NCBI GenBank assembly: GCA_024345305.1
Contig: BRON01000001.1
Location: forward strand, 434,001 to 498,000
Length of the DNA stretch: 64,000 nucleotides
Direction: 5' to 3'
From: Mrakia gelida
Taxonomy: Eukaryota; Basidiomycota; Tremellomycetes; Cystofilobasidiales; Mrakiaceae
Within the stretch, counting starts at the first letter, position 1, and every line of letters starts with the position of its first letter. This document shows, piece after piece, positions 10,290 to 21,827 of this stretch. The notes under the pieces were generated by a model. That model made no database searches. It was given only the letters and a program-made list of their open reading frames with translations, and had not been told where the DNA came from. Position numbers and translations under genes: made by a program.

Positions 10290-11914
10290 CTACTCGTCTA
10301 TATCGTCTTCCTCCTCTCCCCACCTCTCGTCCCACCTCGTCCCAAACTGATCCTTCACCTCCCAACCCAACCGCATCGCGTCTTTGCACACCTTCACCAA
10401 CTCCTCGTCCCCTCGCTCCTCCTCCGTCCTGAACGAAGCATCACCCAGGCGCATCGTCTTCATCTTCGGAAACCTCACCCCACCGCTACAGAACCACTCC
10501 GCCTGGTCCTTGTCGATCTCTCTAAAGTCGATAAACTCCTCGTTCTTCTCCCCTCCGTCGTCCCCCCCTCCTGATTCCCTACCCCATCCACCCACGTAGA
10601 TCTCCTCCAGCGTAGCGTGTCCAGCGTCAACCAAGTCTCCGACCGCGATCTGCCCATCGACGGAGAAGCGAAGGAGGTTTGGGCAGAGGTCGAAGAACCA
10701 ACTCGGGATCGAGCAGTCGCAGATCTCTGCTTCCTCCGAGATGCTGAGGCGGAGGAGTTGAGGACCGACGCGACGGATAAGAGGTTGAAGGTGAAGGTAG
10801 GGATCGTCCAGTTCGGAGAGGAAAGTGGAGTCCTGGGTGGTCGAGAAGGAGGTTAGGGAGGGGAGAGGGAGGGTTGGGAAGACGAGGAGGGGGCTGAGGA
10901 AGGGTTCGTTGGAGTGAAAGACTGAGACGGTCAGGGATCTGATGAACATAAAAGAGGGAGGAACTTGTCAGGAACTATACGCGAACAAGACCAGGAAGCT
11001 TTTACTGACCTCAGCTTTTCAGGATTGATCCACTTCTCGAGCGTCTCGACCTCTTCGTCCTCTCCGTTGTGGACGTCCATCATCTCCAGCTTCGGACGCA
11101 CCCCCTCCGAGCGTGGAGATCCGCGATCGCTGGTCACAAGGCTATTGCACCCGAAGTATCGAAGGTTTGGGAGGAGAGGGAAGTCTGGAGCGTCCCATTC
11201 GCAGGTTCGAAGGGAGACGACGAAGCGACCGAGGAGAGGGGAGGCTCGAAGGGTTTCGACAAAGTTGACGGCACGAGCACGAGGAGGACGTTGTACGTCG
11301 ACGTGAGAGTAGAGCAGTGGATAGGCTATGTCCTAGATGGGAGGGCAAGGAATGGAGTCGAGATCAGCAGGAGCATCAAAAGAGAGGGAGGGGGAAGAGG
11401 TGAAGAGGGAGGAGGAGAGTCGGGCTCACCTTCCAATCCTTGCAAACGAGGGAGAAAGAGACCAGCTGCCGGGGTCTCGGTGACCGTTGGTCGATACGAC
11501 ATGGAAGCTCTCCTGTAGCTTCGATGAGGATGAGTCGTTGAACGTCCAGAGGAAGGAGGGGTCTGTGAGGAGAAAGAAGAGGAGAAGGAAGAGGTCAGCT
11601 CGAGTTGAAGGAGGAAAAGAGCTTGCCCAAGAGAGGTGAAGACTCTGTAGAAGGGTAGATATGGGGAACCAGGAAGTCCCTGTACTGACGTTGAGACCAT
11701 TGAGTACCGAGGAAGTTGTGGTTGGTCAGGAAGGGGCAGAAGGCAGAAGGGACGGAGGTTCCAGCGGGCCGACTGGGAGGTCCAGGTGAGTCACTGAGTG
11801 AAAGAAAGGGGAGGACGGAGCGAGGCCGCCCCTTCTCCTCTCTCTCCCCCCTCCTCTTCCTTACTCTTCCGGTTCCTTCCCCTCTAACTGCGCGATCAAG
11901 AGTATAGCCAACAT
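10290..11914 (-). CDS. F-box protein (SCF substrate adaptor type)
   Basis: Probably links target proteins to Skp1-Cullin ubiquitin ligases. The exon beginning at 11562 encodes LLPLDVQRLILIEATGE ... LVSFSLVCKDWK, which continues after an intron into DIAYPLLYSHVDV, a classic F-box start for basidiomycetes. Later exons carry leucine-rich, LRR-like text (LLPNLRYFGCNSL, CPNLLRFSVDG, TLEEIYVGG) and an acidic C terminus, stop at 10290-10292. Exons from 11562 downwards are well supported. The first exon is provisional: the ATG at 11912-11914 opens MLAILLIAQLEGKEPE with a GTAAGG donor in the right phase, but the resulting intron is unusually long. The substrate is unknown. The copia insertion lies directly downstream of the stop. 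Confidence 0.7.
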
Positions 11915-12110
11915 GATCCGACAATGAAGTGGAGGGGGTTACAAATCCGAAACAAGAAGAAGCGAAGCGGGTATGCGAGGAAACAAAAGGTCAACAAGAA
12001 ATGGGGAAAGGAACGTGAGGCCAACTAGAGAAGGTGGATGAGCCGATGGTACGTGTATAAGTAAGCCGAGAAGAAAGAAGATGTTGTAAGACATGAGGAC
12101 GATATGATGA
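11894..12110. repeat. Copy 2 of the dispersed block of about 210 bp
   Basis: Counterpart of 4171-4380 in the same orientation, with short indels. It occupies the upstream side of the F-box gene, between it and the 3' end of the next gene (stop at 12338). The two copies would have been about 2 kb apart before the retroelement inserted. Confidence 0.75.
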
Positions 12111-12337
12111 AGGGATAGAGAGTAAGGATCAGAGCGAGAACGAGAGTAAAAAAAGGAGTAGGGAAGAGAGGATGGAAATCGAAGATTAGATTAGATCAAA
12201 GAAGGGAGGTTGCGAAGGGGTAGGTAGTGGAGTGAGAAAACAAGAAGCGAGAGGGATAAAAGAAGAGAGCGAGGGGTATACACCGAAACCGAAACCGAAA
12301 CCTACAACGAAACCGAACCAAAACCAAGACGCGCGTC
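12111..12337. other. Intergenic 3' flank with CCGAAA repeats
   Basis: A/G-rich 3' flank of the gene ending at 12338. It holds a short imperfect hexamer run (CCGAAA, three to four units, about 12283-12318). Confidence 0.5.
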
Positions 12338-15254
12338 TCACTCCCTCAAACTCCCACTCCCAAACACTCCCCTGGCCCCACCCGTCTTAGGCTTCCCTCG
12401 ATTCAAGATACTCATCGCAGCGAGGTGATCCCCTGGTACGTGAAGCGCGACCGTCGAAGCTGAAGGGGTGTTGCTGCCGGTCGAGAGATGAGAGCCGCAG
12501 GAGGTGCACGACGACGCGGACGCGTGCTCGGACGAGGTGGGAGAGACGGGCATGTTGTCGTGGGTGGAGGTGGAAGTAGAGGAGCGAGATGAGATGATGA
12601 TCTTGGTGACGGTTGGGTTGAGAGCGTGGTTAAGTTCGCGGATTTGGGACTGGGCGAAGGAGAGGGGAAGGTTAGTTTCAGCGGCTCGTCGCGTCGAGAC
12701 ACGATCCCGCCTTGGGCGAAGCGAAGAAAAGACAAAAGGGAAGAGCAGAAGGGAGCCAACTCACCTCATACTCCGCCTCCTTAATCCTCCAAATCTTCCT
12801 CTCATCAATCAACATCTCCTCCAACCTCCTGATCACCAAATCCTTCTCCTCCTCCGAGTACCCCCCACTCCCACCACCCGCACCTTCCTCCCTTCCACTC
12901 CCGCTCCCACTTCCACTCCCACCTCCAAACGAGCTCATCGCGAACCCTCCCGCACTCGTAGGGGAAAGCAACGAAGCCGACTCGATCGTGCTCCCTCCAC
13001 CCGACGAGCTGCCAGTAAACTGGTTCGACGACGAGGCGAACGAACTTGCTGAGGGCGATGGTGGAGGTTTCGAGTGCATCTGAAGGAGGAGGGATCCTGC
13101 TTCGAAGTAGGGGGAAGCGGGAGCGAGGGAGGGCATGGGTGGGGGTGGTTGGGAGGAGAGGTAGGATTGAGGGAGACCGGCGGTGAAAGCCATGGATTGG
13201 GGACGAAGTTTGAGGTTTGGGAAGGGAGAGATGGAGGGTTGTTGTTGGTCGTCGGAGGAGTTGGAGGAACCGGTGGATTTGGAGGTTGGGAGGATGGAGA
13301 GGTTTGGAGGAGGGGGTTTGGTTCGGAAAGGGTTCGACACTGACGAAGAGAACCCCTCGGCCGTGTGTTTGAAGATGGAGTCCGTGGGAGTTGGAGGGAG
13401 AGCTCCTGAGGGTGCTCGAGAGTGGGAGGAGGAGGGGAGGGAGAGTCCGAAGGTGAAGGAGACGGAGGGTCGTGCGGTGGATGTGGACGAGGACGGGAGG
13501 GAGGGAAGAGGGGGTGGGATGAAGGACGAGGGAGCCGACGACGACGACGACGAAGGTGATTTGTTCGCGAACATCTTCATGAGACCTCCGACTCCTCCGA
13601 CGCTTTTCTTGTTCCTGAGAGACGACTTGGGAGGCGTAGGGAGAGGAGGAGCGAAAGCGATTCCCTCCGTCGACGAGAGCTTGACGGATCCTCTCCTCGG
13701 TGGTCGGACGGGAGTCCTCTGCTGCTGATCCGCGTCGACTTCGATGAGAACGACCGAGCCCGTTGACAGGACCGAAGCTTCCGAGTTGCTCTGCTTGATG
13801 GTCGAAGAGCTCGCCAACGCTCGAAGTCGTCCTCTCGCGTTCGACGCGACGGCCGGGGAGGGAAGAGGCGACGGGAGCTGCTCTCCTGCTCCTCCTCCTC
13901 CTCCTCGTTTCGAAGGGGTCGCCATCCTGTCGAGCTTGTCCTTCTGCCTCGCCTGAGCCTCTCCGAGGGAGATGAGTCCGTGGTGCTGGGTGTTGTTGAT
14001 GAATCCGAGGGAGGGAGAGTCGACGATGCTCGGGGAGTGAGGTCGACTCGAGAGAGGAGTTCGAGGGTTGTTGTTTGGGAGGGATGGGAGAGGAGGAGGG
14101 AGAGGTCGGTTGGGAGAGGAGGAGTTGGAAGTGGAGTACTGTATGGCGTCTTGGTTGGAGTAGTTCGAGTAAACGGATGGTGCTCGAGAGGGAGTTGGCG
14201 AGCTTCGACCGATCCGGAGTGAGCTGAACGACCGTTTCCCTGAGAGCTCCCCTCCTCCTCCTTCGTGGACTTCTCTATCCCCTCCCCCGTTCCCACCGAA
14301 GAGATCCACTCCTAGCATCACCGTCTCACTCGACACCTTCCTCCTCAAACCTCCCTGATCCCCAGAATCAATCCTCAGACCCGACGCCGCCCAGCTCTCC
14401 TCCGCGTCCGCGTCCTTGGACTTCTTCCTTCCGACCAACCCTCCCAAGCCCTTGAACACCCCGGCAGCCGTCTGAGTCGCACTCCTACTCCTAGTTCTGA
14501 AGCCAGTGGCGACTCCCAGAGCTGCTCCTCCTCTGCCGAAGGACATGTTTGAGCTCGACGTCGAGAGGGTAGGGTGATCCGCCTCGAGGCTCGTAGGTAG
14601 AGAAGGACGTCGAGAAGGTCCGTCTGATCCTCCTTCCTGATGAGTAAGCGACGAAGGAGAGTCTAGTTCCCAGGGAGCAGCTTCTCCGAATCGTAGTTTG
14701 GGACCGAGATCTCTGTTGTTGTCGAGGGAGGAGCGAGGGGAGGATTCGGTTCCCGAGAGGGTGATGTTGTCGTCGAAAACTGACGAGTGGGGGGATTGTT
14801 GAGTTGGGGAGAAGGAGTTGTGGTTGTTGTTGTTGTGCTGAAGGGATAAGAAGGCTTGATGAGGAGAGTAGGCGGTGTTGTCCTGGAAGGAGGGAGTGAG
14901 CGTCGAGGCGTTGGATTGCTCTCGAGTCCTCCTTCGACCTGTGAACCCTAGGTCTTCGTCGTCGTCGTCGTAGGATCCCAGGCTGCTCCCTGCTGCTATC
15001 CTATACGCCTGAGCTCCTCCTCCTCCAAAGGATGGTGTTGCTTGACTTGACGGGCTCATTCCTGCTCTCGAGTAGAGGGATGGAGAGTCGCTTCGATCGG
15101 ACTGCCAGGAAGATTCGTTTGTTGATTGCGAGGAGGGAGAGAAGGGAGTTTGATGAGGAGAGTTGTCGTCCATGGGAGAGTGACGAGATCTCGAGGCTAT
15201 GAGAGAGTGGACCGAAGGAGGATTAGGGAGGGGAGCGTCCGAGTAGGAACTCAT
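12338..15254 (-). CDS. Large Ser/Pro-rich protein with C-terminal coiled coil, unknown function
   Basis: Two exons, about 933 aa. Exon 1 (15254 to about 12765) encodes roughly 830 residues that are mostly low-complexity Ser/Pro/Gly, with short basic patches (GFTGRRRTREQ, GLVGRKKSKD) and poly-Ser runs. Its end becomes an ordered, charged helix (KDLVIRRLEEMLIDERKIW) that continues across the intron into SQIRELNHALNPTV in exon 2 (12649-12338), suggesting a short coiled coil. Exon 2 also has a CTSCG motif. The splice GAG|GTGAGT ... CCCAG|TCC is clean and phase 0. The composition suits a regulated scaffold rather than an enzyme, but I recognise no family. Such genes are often mislabelled proteophosphoglycan in red yeasts. 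Confidence 0.75.
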
Positions 15255-16019
15255 CCGAGAGGAGGAGGAGCGTTCGAGCTGACGGCTGGAACCGATGAAG
15301 AAGGATGGATTCAGCTCTCGTCAAGGGAGGAGAGAGGAAAAGGAAGTTTTGCACTCACTATGCGAGTACGGATGCGTCCTCGGAGGATGATGAGTTGGAT
15401 GGATGGGAGAGTTTCAAGCGGCCAAGGGGAGGAAGGAGAGAGGAGGAGGAGGGCTCAGGGAGGTGGTGGTTTCGAAGGAGCTCTCTCTCTCAATGAAGCG
15501 GGACTAGATTTTCGTGGTTGAAATGAATGTGAGGGGAGAGGGGGGGAGAGGGGGAAGGGAGCAGATCGAACAAGGAGGGAGAGAGGGAAGCTGGTGGTTG
15601 GAAGCAAAACAAAACAAAGAAGAGGGGGAAGAAGGGTGATCGTCGAGCTCTGCGGATCTGCAGCCGTCGGAGATGACCTCGGGTGTTTCTGGTTTCCCAA
15701 CTCTACACGGCTTATCCTTCTGATTGCGTTAGCATGCTCTCAGACGGAAAAGCTAGAAGGATGAACGTTTCGCCTAAGTTGCTGGGTCATGGCCTACTTC
15801 AGGCGAGTCGTTTCGAGACAGCCTCGTCGCTCGACGCTTTTCTCTTTTCGTTCCGTCATCTCTCTCTAGTTGAGGGAGGAGAAACGGGAGAAGGCATGAT
15901 AAGGAGGTAGCACCGGCCTCAAGCTACTAGAGGAGGCGAGAAAGCAGAGTAGAACCCGAAAACGAAAAGCAAAACGCGGATCCGACGAACTCTGCGACAA
16001 CCAAACGAACGTCCGTCCC
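15255..16019. other. Intergenic, 5' region of the 12338-15254 gene
   Basis: About 765 bp. The part next to the ATG reads as pyrimidine-rich on the minus strand, as in many promoters here. I saw no convincing gene or RNA. Confidence 0.5.
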
Positions 16020-17399
16020 TCAACTCAACCACAACCCCTCCATCCTCCTCGCCTCCTCCTCCCCCATTCCACCCAGCACACCAGCAACATCTCCATGCGA
16101 AGCGTAACCTCCGAAACCAGTCCCTCCAGGAAGTCTCGACATGATCGACGGTTCCTCGTCCTCCGTCGCGACGAGCTCGACTCGGAGGTTCAGCGACGCG
16201 TCGAAGAGGGAGGATTGAGGGAGTTGAAAGAAGTCTGCCTGAGAGGCGTCGTCGTCGTAGAGGAGTTGGTGTTGGTGAAGGGGAAGGGGAGGTGAAAAGT
16301 TTGGAGAGGAGGAACGAGGGCGGCGGAATGGGTTGGTGAAGGATTGAGGGAAGAGGGAGGAGGTGGGTCGTTTGGGTTGATGTCGAGGTTGGAGCTGGAT
16401 GGAAAGAAGCGAGAGGTGGTAGAGATGAATCAGTGAGTCAGCTGAGTTAAAGAGGAGAGAACGAGATGAGGGAGCTCCGACGCGTCGCGTTCGAAGACAG
16501 CTGAGCGAAAGGAGCGAACGAGAGACCTGAAACTCACTTGTTCATCCACCTTCTGCGTGGGCATATCCTCCCTCGTCTCAGCTCTCCTCAAGCCCAGCTT
16601 CTGATCGTCCCTCCTCTGGCCAAACCTCTCGTCGACGACCGTCGGCGTCGCCTTCGACGACTCCACTCCATTTCCTCTCTCGACTCTACCACCCTCCAGC
16701 TTCCAGTCCTCGAGAGAGCTTGTATCTTGGAGGTGAACGAGCGAAGGAGCCGAAGAGGAATGTCGAATCGAAGGACGAGTTGGAGGAAAAGCGAGTGCGT
16801 CGACTCCGAGATGCGACGTCTTCGCGTCCTTGAGATGAAGAGATTTGGTTTCGTTGGGTTGATAGGGAGGAGGAGGCCCATCTGGTACGTCCATAGTGAG
16901 TAAAGTCGAGGAAGAGATGGAAACAGTGGGGTGGGAAGACGAGGAGAAGGGACGAGCGACTTTGAACGAAGACGAAATCGAGCAACGGTCAGCTCAGGTT
17001 TGAAGACTCACAGGACACCACCCACAGGACCGATGACTCACCTTCTGCCTTGCAGGTGTTAAAATCCAACACCGCTTCAACCTTCCTCTCTTCCCTTGCA
17101 GGAGACCTCCCTCTCCCTCCTGCTCCTGCTGCTCCGGAACCTCCTCCCTTGCCCATCCCCCCTCGTGCTCCTCCTCCACTTGCCAGATCACTCCTGCTGC
17201 TGGGACCCAACAAACTCGCCGCGAACTTCTGCCTCCTCTTCAGCTCAGTTTCTTTCCCGATCTTGGGTATGAACGTTTGGCTGGGTCGAGAGGAGGACGA
17301 AGAGGGAGGAGGGAGTTGAGCTCGACGTTCGTCGTTTCCGTTCTTCGTCGATCGATCCTGAGGAGGAGAAGCGGCGAGGGAGGTGGACGACGAGGTCAT
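16020..17399 (-). CDS. Unknown fungal protein, tandem paralogue of the next gene (copy 1)
   Basis: Three exons, about 390 aa. Exon 1 (from 17399) carries KRRQKFAASLLGPSSRSD near residue 55. Exon 2 (about 16950-16530) has a proline run and RSIRHSS-like basic/serine text. Exon 3 (about 16400-16020) starts LQPRHQPKRPTSSLFPQS, then NPFRRP, and ends SIMSRLPGGTGFGGYASHGD ... MGEEEARRMEGLWLS. The N-terminal AASxLGPS motif, the NPFRR motif and the C-terminal SRLxGG...GxYxxHG...RRxxxLWL motif are all shared with 17860-19779, and intron positions correspond. No known domain; no TM or signal peptide. Function unknown. Confidence 0.75.
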
Positions 17400-17859
17400 G
17401 ATTGAGACAAGGCTAGAGAGGGCGAGATGGGGGTGGGGGTGGGCGGAGGAGAAGAGAGGGAAGCGAGGAAGCGAAGAAGATTCGTTCGAAGAGGCGTTCG
17501 AGCACTAGTCGTGCCTGAGTCGCATGACTTCTCTTGTGTTGCCTATCTTTCTCTTGGTGGTGAAAGGGCAAGAAGTTCTTGTCTCGTTTGAAACAGTTGG
17601 CAGGCCAAGGTGGATAGTCTTGATTAGATCAGAGATCATCGAAGGGAAGAAGCACGAGAAGGAAACGGCAACGAGCTCGAGGCGAGCGAGTTCCACCAAG
17701 GGAAGAAGGAAGACAAGAGACGAAGTCCATTCGAACCTAGAAAAAGAAGATCGTACAAGTACACAAACAACAGTAAAATAACGTCTGAGGGAAGTCCAAA
17801 AAAACAGAAGTCCAAGCAAAACGAAACCCAACGAACGACACGACGCGACGCGTCCTCCC
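17400..17859. other. Intergenic between the tandem paralogues
   Basis: About 460 bp serving as 3' region of one paralogue and promoter of the other. Nothing distinctive apart from A-rich stretches (about 17740-17830). Confidence 0.5.
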
Positions 17860-19779
17860 TCAAACCAACCACAGCTCCCCGACCCTCCTGCTCTCGTCAT
17901 CCTCCATCTCCTCCAGCCTTCGCGAGATCTCTCCGTGTGTAAGGTACGCTCCTGAGCTGCTGCCTCCGGCGAGTCTCGAAACGACGGGTGGGGTTGATGG
18001 GTTGGGAGGGAGAGGAAGGTCGAACGCGTCGTCGCTGAGGGCGAGGGAGATTTCGTCGGGAGCTGGAGTTGGAGCTGGAGTTGAAGGAGCGACGCCATAG
18101 GTGTAAGGAGTGATGGTCGAGCCTTGAGAGAAGGAGGATGGGGAGGAGGAGCGGCGGAAGGGGTTGAGGTTGAGCGAGGAGGGGAGGAGGGAGGAGGTGC
18201 GATGGGTTTGCTGAGATGAACGGAGGGCGAGACCACGCAGGAGGGGGGAATAGAGAGAAATCAAGACACTTGATCAGTGAGACGTTCATTCACATGAAGA
18301 AGACAGGGAACAAGGGCAAGCTCGACGCGTCGAGGCGAGAGCGAAGTGAAGACGACGAAAGACTCACACGTTCCGACTCCACGCCCGAGCCTTTCCCTGC
18401 TGAGGCCCTCCTATACTCCATTCCAATCTCCTCCTTCTTTCTCCCACCTCCCAGCTTCCCAGCGAAGAACAACGACCTCAACTTCGCTGCTCCTCGACCA
18501 GCGGTTCCCGATCCTTCCCCTCCCCTCTCCTCGTCTTGATCCCTCGCATTAGGAGAAGCTGAAGACGACGAGGCCGCGGAGGCAGCTCCGGCGCTGGTAT
18601 TAGGAGGAGAGGAATGACTTCGGAACGGAGGAGGAGGAGGAGAGGAGAGAAGGTCGTCGTTTTTCGTCTTCGCGTCCAAGCCGGCGAAGAGGGAAGCTTT
18701 GAACGTGTACGCGTCGTCTCCGTCCTGAGAGGGGCTGGAAGTATCAGCGGCGAGGTAGGGAGGTGGCGGGAGAGGTGGAAGAGGTCGATTCGAAGAGGTG
18801 GGTTCGGTTGAAGCTCGTTGAGGGAAGAGTCGACGTGGGACGGTGGCGGTGGAGGGTTGGCCGTTGGTTGAGTCGGTCTCGACGAGTCCAGAGGAGGTGG
18901 TTGAGTTGAGACTGATGTTCCCGTCCTTCCATCCAAGCTCGAGGAACTTGTTCGTCGTTCTCGTCGCGTCCCTCTCTGCTCTCGGTCGAACGACGAGCCA
19001 GTCTTCTTCGTCGTCGGCTGATTCGACGGAGGAGGAGGAGCGGGAGCGGTGCAGCTGAGGTTGAGGGTGAGCCTGAGGAGTGGGTTGATGGAGGTTGAAG
19101 GTCGAGGGAGATGGGAAGAGAGGAGGGGTGATGGCAGCTGTGCGAACGAACGAACGAACAGAGACATCGAGGAGGGAGAGGTCAGCTCGAGTTCGCACGC
19201 TTCCCTCCCTCCAGGCAGACGAGAAGACTCACGTGGTATATTCTCCGAAGACCCAACTTCGGACAAAGCTTTCTCTAACAGGCTTCTCAGATCAGAGACG
19301 GCCGTTGCTTCCTCCCTCTCCCTCGTCGTCGTCGTCTTCTCTCCCTTCCTCCCACCGCTCTCTCCCTCCCCCTCCAGGACTTCCCCCTCGCTAGGTACCC
19401 TCGGCAACGCTCCCTTCTCCACCCCGGCAACCCATGCTCCTACATCCTTCCCTCCTCGTCCTTCGCCTCTCGACATCTCTCCCCTCTCCACACTGCTTCC
19501 TCCCCTCTCCTCTTCCCTGATGGAAGCACTCGGTCCCAACATGCTGGCAGCGAGTCTCCTCCTCCTCCCAAGATCCTTCTCCTTCTCGATGGTGGGTACG
19601 ATTCGCTGGCCTGGTCTGTTGGGTCCGCTTGAACCGGAGGCGGCGAACGAGGAAGGAGGAGGTCGTCGAGAGGAGGAGGAGGGAGGGTGAGGGTTCGGCG
19701 CGGGTTGATGAGGCCCAGCGTAGTTGGGGAGGGAGGAGGGAGACGAGCTCGTCGTGGGGGAGAGGGAGAGGAGAGACAT
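17860..19779 (-). CDS. Unknown fungal protein, tandem paralogue (copy 2)
   Basis: Three exons, about 560 aa. Exon 1 (19779 to about 19232) has GRRRRLAASMLGPSASIR (residues about 71-88) and a Lys/Glu-rich middle. Exon 2 (about 19139-18368) holds SVESADDEEDWLVVRPRAER, a WKDGNIS segment and proline runs. Exon 3 starts QTHRTSSLLPSSLNLNPFRR after a CTCAG acceptor and ends VSRLAGGSSSGAYLTHGEIS ... ESRRVGELWLV. Splice phases agree. The conserved N- and C-terminal motifs match the neighbouring paralogue, while the middles differ in length and composition. Likely an intrinsically disordered regulator, but this is inference. Confidence 0.75.
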
Positions 19780-20254
19780 GTGATGGTGGTGGTTGGAGGG
19801 GAACGAACGAAAGAAGTGGCCGAGGAGGGGAGACGACGGCTCATCTCAGGGGAGGGAGGAGAGGAGGCTGTTCCTGAGATGCAGGGTCGTCGGCGGGCTC
19901 GCCCTCAGCTCGGTGAGGAAGGTAGATTTTCCATTTTGGCAAGAGGTACGGGGAAAAGATCCGAGGATGTCTAGATCTGCGAGAAAAGAGGAAGGAAAGG
20001 ATGACGTTGATGGAGTCGGAAGAGAGGGAAGCAAACGAAACGAAAGAAGTCGAGCTCACCTCTCCTCCCTTCCTTCTTTCCTCCCACCGCCTCCTCCCAT
20101 CGCTATGACCCTTCATCTAGTTCTTGCAGTACGACCCACCTCGACTCGTGATAAGGTCATGGCATCGCTCTTTCGAGGAGATCGTGCGTCGTCGTAAGAG
20201 AGGTTCGTCCTTGGTGAGCTCGACGTTCTCCTCCCTCCCTTCTTCCCATGCTCT
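19780..20254. other. Intergenic, no gene seen
   Basis: About 475 bp between the ATG of the 17860-19779 gene and the stop of the small membrane protein. It contains donor/branch-like motifs on the minus strand but no coherent coding frame. Confidence 0.45.
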
Positions 20255-20680
20255 CTACACCTTCTCTTCGCCCTTGTCCACCTTCTTCTCCTCCATCCAC
20301 TCCTTATCCTCCTCCCCGCCAGCGCTCTTCCCATCCCTCCCCTCCTTCTCCCTCAACCTGCTCCGCTCCCTCCACCACCTCCCCAACTCCCTCCATCCCT
20401 TCACCCCCTCCCTCCCAGACCTCAGCGCCAACCATCCAAGGACCGGAGGAACCACCATCCAGACCCACCGAGGAACCGACTCGACCGCCTCGTATTCCCG
20501 AGCTGGAAGCACACCGGTGAGGGCGACGACGAAGTAGAGAAGGAGGGGGATCGTGCCGAGAACGACGAACGTGTCCGCGAGCAGGTGGAGGACGAACGAG
20601 ATTCGAGAGGAGAGAGGGGGAGGCGAACGAGGGAAGGGATTCGGGTTGCTGGCGTTCAGATCGAGGGTTGAGGTAGACAT
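20255..20680 (-). CDS. Small two-TM protein with charged tail (141 aa)
   Basis: Single-exon ORF with a strong start context (CCACCACCATG). A Ser/Pro-rich N terminus is followed by TM1 (FVLHLLADTFVVLGTIPLLL), a short loop, TM2 (WVWMVVPPVLGWLAL), then a Trp/Arg-rich amphipathic stretch (GWRELGRWWRERSRLREKE) and an acidic-basic tail ending EEKV. The plan and length match the proteins at 54761-55186 and 55638-56069. It has no signal peptide, so both ends probably face the cytosol. I recognise no family. It is divergent from the gene starting at 20830, about 150 bp away. Confidence 0.65.
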   Translation of the reverse strand: MSTSTLDLNASNPNPFPRSPPPLSSRISFVLHLLADTFVVLGTIPLLLYFVVALTGVLPAREYEAVESVPRWVWMVVPPVLGWLALRSGREGVKGWRELGRWWRERSRLREKEGRDGKSAGGEEDKEWMEEKKVDKGEEKV

Positions 20681-20829
20681 GGTGGTGGTGGTGGGGGTAA
20701 GAGGGCAGCACAGACGAAGAGCGAAGGGGAAGGACAGAGATAGCGAGCTCGGGAGGTTTAGACGCTGCTCCCCTCGTCACTTCTTCTCCCTCTACATCAC
20801 CGGTACGCTCTGCTCTTTCCTTTGATGCG

Positions 20830-21683
20830 ATGAACTCTTCTACTCGTTCTGTTCGAGGTCTGGTCGAAGAGAGAGATCGACGCTCCCTCGTCTGTTCCAG
20901 CGACGAACTCGACGCGTCGCCAAGTCGGGTGAGCTCGTGCTTTTTCCCTTCCTTCCTCTCGTCTTCCCTTTGCCCTGTTCCCTCGTCAGTCCAATCCCAG
21001 AGCGGAGACTCTACTGACTCGCCATCTTCTCTTTCTTGTGACCTCTTCAGGCTGAAGAAGAGCACGACTTCAAGCTCAACCCGACGTCTTTCCCTCCCTG
21101 GCCACCGTTCAGCCCAACCCAACTCTCCTCCTTCCCTCTCTCCGATCCGATCCAGAACCCAACCTTCCTCCAGAGCCCAGACCGACTCTCGAAACTATTG
21201 TAAGTCCTTGCTTATCAAGCTCGCAAAAGCACGCCAGAAAACCCGCTCCTTCCCTCCAAAAAGTACCTGCTGCTGAACTCCAAGGGAGCAAGAGGCGTTT
21301 CGACTCCTCGACGGTTTGATCAGGAAGACGCGATCCTCGTCCTTTGTACCCGAGAAACCTCAAGGCCCAGACTTTTCTTCAGAGCCCGGTCCCTTGCGCG
21401 TCAAACAGAGTCCTCCCCAGGAAGCCCTCGTCCTTCTATCGGAATACCTGCTACGAAGGAAAGCAGACCGACCTGAGCGACCTCGTTTCGTTTTTCGCGA
21501 CGCGTGAGTTCCCTCCTTCAGGTTCTCTTGGCTATGCTGATCCCTCTCCTTTCTTTCTGATACGGGACATTTTTGGGTTTTGCCCTCATCAGCCCAGCCC
21601 CCCATGTCGCAATGGAGGAGGAGGAAGGTGAATGGATGCTGCTTTCGCCTTCGTTCGTTCTCTGCCCTCAAAGATTCGACTGA
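20830..21683 (+). CDS. Spliced gene of unknown function (about 175 aa)
   Basis: Exon 1 runs from the ATG at 20830 to a GTGAGC donor near 20928. Exon 2 (acceptor near 21050) encodes AEEEHDFKLNPTSFPPWPPF and ends at GTAAGT near 21199. Exon 3 resumes after a CAAG acceptor with EQEAFRLLDGLIRKTRSS and ALVLLSEYLLRRK. It can stop at TGA 21505-21507 or, more likely, splice at GTGAGT (21504) into PHVAMEEEEGEWMLLSPS, ending at TGA 21681-21683. Phases agree at all joins. The helices and acidic C terminus suggest a small intracellular protein; no family recognised. Only about 145 bp separate it from the sulfate permease ATG. Confidence 0.55.
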
Positions 21684-21827
21684 CTCGCTTCCTTCTCTCC
21701 TCAACCACCACTTCCTTCTGGCTCACCCACCCTTCCCTTCGGACAACAAGACTTTCGACACGACACCTCGAACCTCTTCGCTCCCTCTCCCTCGCCGCCG
21801 TCGCCCACTCACGTCCGTCGCTTCGCC

